This document shows positions 1 through 6,791 of a DNA stretch of 12,427 nt, piece after piece. The translations under genes and the position numbers were made by a program. The notes under the pieces are model-generated. The model was not told the origin of the DNA, made no database searches, and saw only the letters and a program-made list of their open reading frames with translations. Where the stretch lies: contig CATPAM010000407.1 of the NCBI GenBank assembly GCA_955651735.1, forward strand, positions 1 to 12,427, given 5' to 3'. The stretch comes from Candidatus Acidiferrales bacterium. GTDB lineage: Bacteria; Acidobacteriota; Terriglobia; Acidiferrales; UBA7541. Positions within the stretch are counted from its first letter, which is position 1. The number at the start of each line of letters is the position of its first letter.

Positions 1-193
1 CCCCTGGTGTTAGCCGGCCATTGACGTCCAGCACCGCGAGCGTGGCGCGTTCCCCGGAGACGATGTTTCGCGGCAGGAGCAGAATGCGCGCCGCGGAGGC
101 GGGCGGAGGCTGCTGCGGCAAGAGCGGGACAGGAAAGGTCAGCGACACTGCGTACAACATCACGAATAAACACACGGAATTCCGCGAGAGCAT
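1..193 (-). CDS. Exported protein with Ig-like domain start (partial, C-terminus off the left edge)
   Basis: Reading leftward from an ATG at 193-191, the frame stays open to the window edge and gives 64 residues. Residues 1-30 look like a Sec signal peptide: a short polar start, a hydrophobic run (VCLFVMLYAVSLTF), then a Pro/Gln-rich stretch. The mature start, LLPRNIVSGERATLAVLDVNG, resembles the first strands of bacterial Ig-like or carbohydrate-binding-like domains that I recall from exported acidobacterial proteins. The role cannot be told from so short a piece; an envelope or secreted protein is the safe reading. No Shine-Dalgarno sequence precedes the ATG, but a TACAAT hexamer lies six bases upstream, so the transcript may be leaderless. 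It is divergent from the phosphatase gene, with about 216 bases between the starts. Confidence 0.65.
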   Translation of the reverse strand, partial: MLSRNSVCLFVMLYAVSLTFPVPLLPQQPPPASAARILLLPRNIVSGERATLAVLDVNGRLTPG

Positions 194-199
194 AGTGAG

Positions 200-205
200 A
201 TTGTA
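200..205 (-). promoter_or_regulatory. Candidate -10 element (TACAAT) for the leftward exported protein
   Basis: TACAAT matches five of six bases of the sigma70 -10 consensus and is followed after six bases by the ATG at 193. Transcription would then begin at or beside the start codon, which fits the absence of a Shine-Dalgarno sequence there. The -35 side is weak: GTGTCA at 226-221 gives four of six matches but only a 15-base spacer. Confidence 0.35.
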
Positions 206-409
206 GACGAAAATAGCCCCTGACACGCCGTACGCTGCGATGCACCGTTGCCGAACCGCTGCCGCACACCGGCCGAATGTGGCGAAAAAGCGAGTAATTA
301 GTAGGGTTCATTGCCTTACGCGAGGCTGGTGGGTCTGTTAGCGTGGGAACGGGGTTGCCAGCGCTAGGTGCAGGCCGGGTGTGTGTTCGGCCGGGGCAGG
401 GGAGTTTTC

Positions 410-1249
410 GTGCAGATCGTGAGCGGTGGCGTGACCGACGTGGGTCGCGTGCGCACCAACAATGAGGACTACTTTCGCATTGTCGCCCCGCTGCACCTGT
501 TCGTATTGTCGGATGGGATGGGCGGCGAAGCGCATGGCGAAGTGGCCAGCGCGCTAGCCGTGGAAACGCTCGTGAATCACTGTCTCGAGGCGCTGGACAA
601 TCCGGCAGTGACGCTCTATGGCGAGCAGGAAGCGGCGTGGAGCGAGAAAACGAAGCGGTTGAGCAGCGCGGCGCACCTGGCCAATAAAAAGATTTTTGAT
701 TCAGCGCAAGAGCACGCGGAACAGCACGGTATGGGCGCGACGCTGACCGCCACGTGGATTGAAGGCTCGAGACTGAGCATCGCGCACGTGGGCGACAGCC
801 GCGCCTACCTGCTGCGCAGCGGCACGCTGCAGCAATTGACCAGCGATCACTCGCTGGTGGCCGAGCAGGTGCGGCAGGGGATTTTGAGCGCGGCGGAAGC
901 GGAAGAAAGCCAGATGCAAAGCGTACTGATGCGCGCGCTCGGCTCACAGGCAGAAGTCGAAGTGGACGCCGAAGAGCACATGGTGATGGCGCGCGACATC
1001 TTGCTGCTGTGCTCGGATGGGCTGACGCGCATGGTCATCGAGCCGGAAATTGCGGGCACTCTGCAGTCTGAGCCGGACGCGACAAAGGCGGCGCAGAAGC
1101 TGGTGGACCTGGCCAACGATCGCGGCGGCTCGGACAACATCACCGTGATCGTGGTGCGCATCGGAGCGGAATCAAAGGGTTGGTTTTCTTGGCTGCGCCC
1201 GGGGGCGCGGAAACATGCGGCCGGAAACGGGACCGCGGGAGGAAGGTAG
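410..1249 (+). CDS. PP2C-family serine/threonine protein phosphatase
   Basis: A cytoplasmic metal-dependent phosphatase expected to remove phosphate from Ser/Thr residues of proteins modified by Hanks-type kinases (PrpC/Stp/PstP type). The 279 residues cover a whole PP2C domain, close to the usual bacterial size. Visible motifs in order: GRVRTNNED (residues 12-20, metal ligand D20), LSDGMGGEAHGE (33-44, D35), GMGATLTA (107-114), AHVGDSRAYLL (125-135), SDHSLV (145-150), LLLCSDGLTRM (198-208, D203) and GGSDNITVIVV (239-249, D242). All expected metal-binding Asp residues are present, so it should be active. There is no membrane segment; the last 25 residues are a basic Gly/Ala-rich tail. GTG at 410 is chosen as start because AGGGGAG precedes it by five bases; an in-frame GTG at 368 would add 14 residues but has no good ribosome site. 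The FHA gene follows after one base, so the two are co-transcribed. No kinase is in the window. Confidence 0.93.
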   Translation: MQIVSGGVTDVGRVRTNNEDYFRIVAPLHLFVLSDGMGGEAHGEVASALAVETLVNHCLEALDNPAVTLYGEQEAAWSEKTKRLSSAAHLANKKIFDSAQEHAEQHGMGATLTATWIEGSRLSIAHVGDSRAYLLRSGTLQQLTSDHSLVAEQVRQGILSAAEAEESQMQSVLMRALGSQAEVEVDAEEHMVMARDILLLCSDGLTRMVIEPEIAGTLQSEPDATKAAQKLVDLANDRGGSDNITVIVVRIGAESKGWFSWLRPGARKHAAGNGTAGGR

Positions 1250-1250
1250 T

Positions 1251-1973
1251 ATGGCGAAGCTGAGCCTGATGTTTGAAAACAGGTTGGTCAAGGAAGTGCC
1301 GATCGGGAGCCGGCCGGTGGGCATTGGGCGCTCCCCGGACAACGATTTGCCGGTCGACAACCTGGCCGTGTCGAATCATCACGCGCGCGTGTTTTTCGAA
1401 GCCGGGCGGCTGGTGGTCGAGGACCTGGACAGCCTCAACGGCACGTTCGTTAATGATTTGCGCGTCGAGCGCGCCACGCTGCACGACGGCGATTCGATCT
1501 GGATTGGCAAGCACCACATCAAGGTGGATGCCAGCGGGGATGTGCCGATCGCGGTGGACTCCGCGCGCCGCAAGCCCGCGCCGACCATTAACGAAACGAT
1601 GGTGCTGGACACCAAGCAGCGCCGCGATATGTTGCAGCAAGCGGCGGCCATGGGCGAGCGCTCGCCGTTCGCAGGCCGGCTGAAGATGCCCACGCTGTTG
1701 GTGCTCAGCGGCAACTCCGACCAGAAAGAATATGTGATCACCAGCAAGCTGGCGGTCATCGGCAAGTCCAATTTGGCCACGGTGAAGTTGAAGGGCTGGT
1801 TCAAGCCCGAAGTCGCCGCGCAAATCAACCGGCGCGACGACGGCTATTACATCGGGCCGGGCGACAAGACCCCGCTCGTCAATTCAAAGCCGATCCAGGG
1901 CCCCGTGCGTCTGAACGACGGCGACGTGATCGAAGTTTGCGGGCTGCGACTGAGTTTCGCCTTCCGCGAATAG
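1251..1973 (+). CDS. FHA-domain protein with a second, degenerate FHA domain
   Basis: A 240-residue cytoplasmic protein predicted to read out Thr phosphorylation. The N-terminal FHA domain (about residues 5-93) has the family landmarks: GIGRSPDNDL (24-33, Arg of the GR motif), VSNHHARV (40-47, Ser and His of S-x-x-H) and SLNGTFVND (61-69). A linker (about 94-143) contains NETMVLDT, which recalls the phospho-Thr motifs of FHA regulators such as GarA/OdhI. The second half (about 145-238) repeats the fold pattern (LLVLSGN, LAVIGKSNLATVKL, YYIGPG, LNDGDVIEVCGLRL) but lacks the S-x-x-H pair (AAQI instead) and the NG-T-VNG loop (TPLVNSKP instead), so it probably does not bind phospho-Thr in the usual way. 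The ATG at 1251 is chosen because GGGAGGAAGG precedes it; an in-frame ATG at 1215 lies inside the phosphatase gene. The tight spacing to the PP2C gene indicates one operon. Confidence 0.9.
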   Translation: MAKLSLMFENRLVKEVPIGSRPVGIGRSPDNDLPVDNLAVSNHHARVFFEAGRLVVEDLDSLNGTFVNDLRVERATLHDGDSIWIGKHHIKVDASGDVPIAVDSARRKPAPTINETMVLDTKQRRDMLQQAAAMGERSPFAGRLKMPTLLVLSGNSDQKEYVITSKLAVIGKSNLATVKLKGWFKPEVAAQINRRDDGYYIGPGDKTPLVNSKPIQGPVRLNDGDVIEVCGLRLSFAFRE

Positions 1974-2134
1974 CCCCTTTCTCGGAGCCAACCCTACATT
2001 TATATGTGCGGCGCTCCGCCGCAGACCTGCGCCTCCAGCCATATAACAGGAGGGCCAGCGCCAGCATCCTACCATCCAAGCGGCAGGACGAGAGCTTGTC
2101 TCTGAACCGTTTAGAAGATTAGACTTCAGGAATT

Positions 2135-2158
2135 CGCGGGTAGCCGCGTGAACCCGCG
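2135..2158. repeat. Inverted repeat CGCGGGT / ACCCGCG
   Basis: Perfect seven-base arms at 2135-2141 and 2152-2158 with a ten-base centre, upstream of the efflux operon. It could be a repressor site or a stem in the leader RNA. In GC-rich DNA an inverted repeat of this size can arise by chance. Confidence 0.3.
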
Positions 2159-2220
2159 TCCGCTGCGTACCCAAATTGCCGCGGCGGTGAATCTAAAAGA
2201 AAGCGGATAGATTTCCCGAA

Positions 2221-2251
2221 GCACGCCTGACAGTCTCGAAGGGCGGCGTGC
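2221..2251. repeat. Inverted repeat GCACGCC / GGCGTGC just upstream of the pump gene
   Basis: Perfect seven-base arms at 2221-2227 and 2245-2251, 17 bases apart, ending 33 bases before the RND start codon. The position fits an operator or a leader hairpin near the ribosome site (AGGGAAG at 2270-2276). No regulator gene is adjacent to test the idea against. Confidence 0.3.
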
Positions 2252-2284
2252 CTCCGGAACTCGCCTTACAGGGAAGCCGAAAGT

Positions 2285-5200
2285 ATGTGGATTGTTCGTT
2301 TAGCGCTAGCGAGGCCGTACACGTTCATCGTGATGGCGCTCGTGGTGATTTTGCTGACGCCGGTGGTGCTGCTGCGCACGCCCACGGACATCTTTCCGGA
2401 AATCAACATTCCGGTCATCAGCCTGGTGTGGAGTTACAACGGACTCTCGCCGCAAGACATGGAGCAGCGCATCACCGCGAATTCCGAGCGCGCGGTGACC
2501 ACCTTGGTGAACGACATCGAGCACATCGAATCGCAATCGCTGAACGGCATCGCGGTGGTGAAGATTTATTTTCAGCCCAACGCGAACGTGCAGACCGCGC
2601 TGGCCCAGACCACCGCCATCGCGCAAACGATCTTGAGATTTCTGCCGCCGGGAACCACGGCCCCACTCGTGGCCATCTACTCCGCTTCCACCGTGCCGGT
2701 CATTCAGATCGGTTTGACCAGCGACAGCCTAAGCGAGCAGGCCATCTTCGATTTCGGGAACAATTTCATTCGCACGCAGTTGGCCACCGTGCAGGGCGCC
2801 GCACTGCCCTTCCCGTATGGCGGTAAACAGCGGCAAATCACCGTGGATTTGAGCTCAGAAGCGCTGCAGTCCAAGGGACTTTCGCCCGTGGACATCGTGA
2901 ACGCCGTGAATGCGCAGAATCTGATTTTGCCGACCGGCACGGCGAAGTTCGGCACGCTCGAATACAACGTGGAAATGAACGGCGCCCCGCAGACCATCCA
3001 GGAGCTCAACGATCTGCCGGTGAAAACCGTAAATGGCGCGACGATTTACATGCGCGACGTCGCGCACGTGCGCGACGGCTTCTCCCCGCAAACGAACATC
3101 GTGCGCGCTAATGGGCAACGCGGCGCGCTGATGGCCGTGTACAAAACCGGCGGTGCGTCCACGCTGGACATCGTGCAACGCGTGAAGCAAACAATTCAGA
3201 ACTACCTGGGTTCCTTGCCGGAGAGCCTGCACATAACGATGCTCTTTGACCAGTCGCTCTTTGTGCGCGCTTCCATCCAGGGCGTGCTGCGCGAGGGCCT
3301 GATCGCGGCGTGTCTGACGGCCATTATGATCCTGCTCTTCCTCGGCAATTGGAAGAGCACGCTGATCATCGCCGTTTCGATTCCCCTGTCGATCCTGGTC
3401 AGCATTCTGTTGCTCAGCGCGTTGGGTGAAACCATCAACATCATGACGCTCGGCGGGTTGGCCCTAGCCGTGGGCATTCTGGTGGACGACGCCACCGTGG
3501 AAATCGAAAACATCAACCGCAACCTGGCCATGGGCAAGGAGACCGTGCAGGCCATTCTCGATGGCGCGCAGCAGATTGCCGTGCCCGCGTTTGTTTCCAC
3601 CCTGTGCATCTGCATCGTGTTCATTCCCATGTTTTTCCTGTCCGGAGTGGCGCGGTTCCTGTTCGTGCCGCTGGCCGAAGCGGTTTCCTTCGCGATGCTC
3701 GCGTCGTACATGTGGTCGCGAACGATCGTGCCGACCATGGCGATGTACCTGCTCTCCGCGGAAGACGAATACAGCGCGGAAGAACACAGGGGCGAAAAGC
3801 AAGGCTTCTTCCGCCGCTACCAACAGGGCTTCGAGCACCGTTTCGAGCGTTTCCGAGAAGGCTACCGCCGCGCCCTGAGTGCCGCCCTCGCCAGTTCCAC
3901 TTTATTCGCGGCGTGTTTCCTCGGATTCTGCCTGCTTTCAGCGGGATTGATTTTCGTGCTCGGCCGAGATTTCTTCCCGAAAGTTGACGCCGGACAAATT
4001 CGACTGCATTTCCGCGCGCGCACCGGGCTGCGCATCGAAGAAACCGCCCGCTTGGTTGACCAGATCGATGCGGTGATCCGCGAAACGATTCCCAGCGATG
4101 AATTGCAGACCATCCTGGACAATCTGGGCGTACCTTATAGCGGGCTCAATCTCAGCTACAGCAACTCCGGGACGTTTGGAACCGCCGACGGCGAGGTCCT
4201 GGTGCAGTTGAAGGAAGTGCGCGGTAAGCCGACGAGCGCTTACATCGCCGCACTGCGCGAGAAATTTCCGCAACAGTTCCCGGGCGTTCAGTTTTTCTTT
4301 CAGCCCGCGGACATCGTTACGCAGATTTTGAACTTCGGGACTCCGGCGCCGATCGACGTGGCTATCATCGGCAACAACCAGCAAGCCAATTTCCTGGTCG
4401 CGGAAAAACTGGCCAATGAAATGCGCCACATCCCCGGTGCAGTCGACGTGCACGTGCAGCAGGCTTTCGACGGCCCCACGCTGCACATGGACATCGACCG
4501 CACTCGCGCGCAAACTGTGGGATTGCAGGCCCGGGACGTCGCGCAGAACGTGCTCGTATCGCTCAGTTCCAGCTTCCAGACGGCCCCGGCTTTTTGGCTC
4601 GATCCGAAGAATGGAGTGAGCTACAACGTAGCCGTGCAGACACCGCAATATCGTATGGATTCGTTTCAGGCGCTGCAGAACACTCCGATCAGCAGCACCG
4701 TGCCGGGAATAACCCCGCAAATTCTCGCTAATCTCGTGCGTTCCACAACTATCGCGCGACCTGCGACCGTCTCGCACTTCAACGCGCAGCCCATGATCAA
4801 TGTGTACGCGGCGGTGGACGGCCGCGACCTCGGCGGAGTTTCCGATGAGGTCGCCAAGCAAGTGAAGGAAATCGAGAAGGATCTACCGCGCGGCAGCCAC
4901 ATGGTAATCCGCGGACAAGTGCAGACCATGAAGAGCTCGTTTACCGGCTTAGGCTTCGGGCTGATTGGCGCCATCGTCCTTGTCTATTTGCTGATCGTGG
5001 TGAACTTTCAGTCTTGGCTCGACCCGTTCATTATTATTACCGCGCTGCCCGGCGCCCTCGCGGGCATATGCTGGATGTTGCTGGTGACCCACACCACGCT
5101 GAACGTGCCGTCGCTGACCGGCGCGATCATGAGCGTGGGCGTGGCCACGTCGAACAGCATCTTGATGGTGTCCTTCGCACGCGAACAGATGAACGAAGGA

Positions 5201-5476
5201 AAGAACGCGCTGGACGCCGCGCTGGAAGCGGGTTTTGTGCGCATGCGCCCCGTGATTATGACCGCATTGGCCATGATCATCGGCATGGTGCCCATGGCCA
5301 TCGGTCTCGGCGAGGGCGGCGAGCAGAACGCACCGCTCGGCCGCGCGGTCATCGGCGGATTGCTGTTCGCCACGTTTGCCACTCTTTTCTTCGTGCCGTG
5401 CGTCTTTTCTATCATCCACGGGCGCCGGGAGCGCCGCAGGCTACTTGGGACAACGCCGGAGCCGGCGGCATCATGA
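2285..5476 (+). CDS. RND efflux transporter, inner-membrane permease (AcrB/HAE1-like)
   Basis: A 1063-residue inner-membrane pump of the AcrB size class, expected to use the proton gradient to drive small hydrophobic substrates through the partner channel. The fold is complete: TM1 (about 12-30) with the following DIFPEINIPVI motif, a first periplasmic porter region (31-335), TM2-TM6 (about 336-490), a cytoplasmic charged linker (491-535), TM7 (about 538-560), a second periplasmic region (561-885) and TM8-TM12 (about 886-1045). TM4 carries GILVDDATVEIENI with the paired proton-relay Asp residues D401 and D402, as in drug pumps rather than metal pumps. TM11 keeps VRMRPVIMT, covering the positions of AcrB R971 and T978. 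TM10 reads GVATSNSILMVSFA, so Ser956 stands where AcrB has Lys940. GEGGEQNAPLGR (1009-1020) is typical of a widespread non-AcrB subfamily. The start has AGGGAAG eight bases upstream. It is the first gene of the pump operon; the substrate cannot be told from sequence. Confidence 0.95.
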   Translation: MWIVRLALARPYTFIVMALVVILLTPVVLLRTPTDIFPEINIPVISLVWSYNGLSPQDMEQRITANSERAVTTLVNDIEHIESQSLNGIAVVKIYFQPNANVQTALAQTTAIAQTILRFLPPGTTAPLVAIYSASTVPVIQIGLTSDSLSEQAIFDFGNNFIRTQLATVQGAALPFPYGGKQRQITVDLSSEALQSKGLSPVDIVNAVNAQNLILPTGTAKFGTLEYNVEMNGAPQTIQELNDLPVKTVNGATIYMRDVAHVRDGFSPQTNIVRANGQRGALMAVYKTGGASTLDIVQRVKQTIQNYLGSLPESLHITMLFDQSLFVRASIQGVLREGLIAACLTAIMILLFLGNWKSTLIIAVSIPLSILVSILLLSALGETINIMTLGGLALAVGILVDDATVEIENINRNLAMGKETVQAILDGAQQIAVPAFVSTLCICIVFIPMFFLSGVARFLFVPLAEAVSFAMLASYMWSRTIVPTMAMYLLSAEDEYSAEEHRGEKQGFFRRYQQGFEHRFERFREGYRRALSAALASSTLFAACFLGFCLLSAGLIFVLGRDFFPKVDAGQIRLHFRARTGLRIEETARLVDQIDAVIRETIPSDELQTILDNLGVPYSGLNLSYSNSGTFGTADGEVLVQLKEVRGKPTSAYIAALREKFPQQFPGVQFFFQPADIVTQILNFGTPAPIDVAIIGNNQQANFLVAEKLANEMRHIPGAVDVHVQQAFDGPTLHMDIDRTRAQTVGLQARDVAQNVLVSLSSSFQTAPAFWLDPKNGVSYNVAVQTPQYRMDSFQALQNTPISSTVPGITPQILANLVRSTTIARPATVSHFNAQPMINVYAAVDGRDLGGVSDEVAKQVKEIEKDLPRGSHMVIRGQVQTMKSSFTGLGFGLIGAIVLVYLLIVVNFQSWLDPFIIITALPGALAGICWMLLVTHTTLNVPSLTGAIMSVGVATSNSILMVSFAREQMNEGKNALDAALEAGFVRMRPVIMTALAMIIGMVPMAIGLGEGGEQNAPLGRAVIGGLLFATFATLFFVPCVFSIIHGRRERRRLLGTTPEPAAS

Positions 5477-5510
5477 CCACGAAATCTGACAGATGAGGTT
5501 GGAGCAGAGA

Positions 5511-6791
5511 ATGACGACGGAAGGCAACACGCAGATCGCGCCGGAAGGCGTGCACCGCGGCGGTGAGAAAAAGAGCAGGCTATTTCTGTTCCTGGTCGGC
5601 ATTGCGGTGGTGCTGGTGATCGTTGGAATTTTCACGCTGCTGCAGCGCCGCGAGCAATACAATGCGCTCGCCAAGGAAACCGAAAAGCTCGCAGTGCCCA
5701 CCGTGGCGGTGATCCATCCCACCGTGGAACCGGCGCAGGAAGATTTGGTGCTGCCCTCCACGCTGCAGGCCTACGTGGAATCGCCGATTTACGCGCGTAC
5801 CAGCGGCTACCTTAAGAAGTGGTACCACGATATCGGAACTCACGTGAAGCAGGGCGAACTCCTTGCCGACATCGACACGCCGGAAGTGGACCAGCAGCTT
5901 TACCAGGCGCGCGCCGATCTCGGCACTGCACAGGCCAACGAGAATCTTTCTCGCATCACCGCCACGCGCTATGAAGAGCTGATCAAGACCGACGGCGTTT
6001 CCAAGCAGGAGGTCGACAACGCGGTCGGCGATTATGCGGCCAAGCGCGCCGCCGTCGCTTCAGCGCAGGCCAACGTGCGGCGCTTGGAGGAGTTGGAATC
6101 GTTCAAGCACATCTACGCGCCATTTAGCGGCGTCATCACGCGGCGCAACGTGGACACCGGCAACCTCATCAATGCCGGTAACGGCGGGAGCGCGCAAGAG
6201 CTCTTTGTTCTGGCCGCCACCGATCCCATTCGCGCTTACGTCAGCGTGCCGGAAGTGTACGCCGCCTCCATTCATCCCGGACTTGGCGCGTACCTGGAAC
6301 TGACGCAATTTCCCGGTGAAAAATTCCAGGCGAAGATCGCGCGCACGGCGGACGCCATCGATTTGGCTAGCCGCACGCTGAACACGGAAGTAGATGTGCC
6401 AAACAAAACGGGGCAATTGCTGCCTGGCGGCTACGCCCAGGTGCATCTGTTGGTGGGCGTAACGGGAACGCGCCTGCAGGTCCCGGTCAACGCGCTGCTT
6501 TTCCGCGCGGAAGGATTGCGAGCAGTGGTCATCGACGCGAATCACAGGACGCATTTGCAACAGTTGGCCATCGGCCGCGACTACGGCACTTCGCTGGAAG
6601 TGCTGCAGGGCTTGCGCGCGGACGATTGGATCGTGCTGAATCCCCCGGACTCGCTCGATGAAGGCGTGCAGGTCAATGTAAAGGAACCGCCCAAGGCAGG
6701 ACCCGGCGCTCCCGGCAATGGCGCTGCTCCGCCGCCTGGGAACGTGCCGCCCACCACGAACGGCAGGTCAGCGCAGGGGGAAAAGAAGTAA
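5511..6791 (+). CDS. RND efflux periplasmic adaptor subunit (membrane fusion protein)
   Basis: The adaptor joins the inner-membrane pump to the outer-membrane channel across the periplasm. The 426 residues show a cytoplasmic basic start, one membrane anchor (about 24-44, LFLFLVGIAVVLVIVGIF), a split lipoyl half-motif (SGYLKKWYHDIGTHVKQGEL, about 98-117), an alpha-hairpin (about 127-195), the second lipoyl half (YAPFSGVITRRNVDTGNLI, about 202-220), a beta-barrel and membrane-proximal region, and a Pro/Gly-rich tail from about 390. There is no lipobox, so it is anchored by its N-terminal helix and not by lipid. ATG at 5511 has GGAG six bases upstream; an in-frame ATG at 5493 adds six residues but lacks a ribosome site. 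The gap to the pump gene is 34 bases, and its stop codon overlaps the start of the channel gene. Confidence 0.93.
   Translation: MTTEGNTQIAPEGVHRGGEKKSRLFLFLVGIAVVLVIVGIFTLLQRREQYNALAKETEKLAVPTVAVIHPTVEPAQEDLVLPSTLQAYVESPIYARTSGYLKKWYHDIGTHVKQGELLADIDTPEVDQQLYQARADLGTAQANENLSRITATRYEELIKTDGVSKQEVDNAVGDYAAKRAAVASAQANVRRLEELESFKHIYAPFSGVITRRNVDTGNLINAGNGGSAQELFVLAATDPIRAYVSVPEVYAASIHPGLGAYLELTQFPGEKFQAKIARTADAIDLASRTLNTEVDVPNKTGQLLPGGYAQVHLLVGVTGTRLQVPVNALLFRAEGLRAVVIDANHRTHLQQLAIGRDYGTSLEVLQGLRADDWIVLNPPDSLDEGVQVNVKEPPKAGPGAPGNGAAPPPGNVPPTTNGRSAQGEKK

Larger units (their letters stand above)
1974..2284. other. Intergenic region: leader of the RND efflux operon
   Basis: These 311 bases hold no convincing gene. 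A frame at 1937-2122 runs out of the FHA gene and has no protein-like composition. Two inverted repeats (2135-2158 and 2221-2251) lie in the right half, where an operator or leader structure for the pump operon would be expected. A weak sigma70-like pair, TTGTCT (2096-2101) and TTAGAC (2119-2124) with a 17-base spacer, is the best promoter candidate I can find and is not strong. A perfect six-base stem with a three-base loop at 2008-2022 is not followed by a T run, so it is not a typical terminator for the FHA gene. Confidence 0.5.

Noticed and set aside
1140..1823. Minus-strand open frame (227 codons) opposite the phosphatase and FHA genes
   Set aside because: It overlaps two genes with clear motifs, has biased composition and no ribosome site of note.
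2008..2022. Perfect hairpin GCGGCG-CTC-CGCCGC after the FHA gene as a terminator
   Set aside because: No T run follows the stem, and short GC palindromes are common in this DNA.
2048..2053. Strong Shine-Dalgarno-like AGGAGG in the gap before the pump gene
   Set aside because: No ATG, GTG or TTG at useful distance opens a plausible frame behind it.
3938..4861. Minus-strand open frame (307 codons) inside the RND pump gene
   Set aside because: It lies wholly within a strongly supported coding sequence and shows shadow composition (Arg/His/Val-rich), with no motif.
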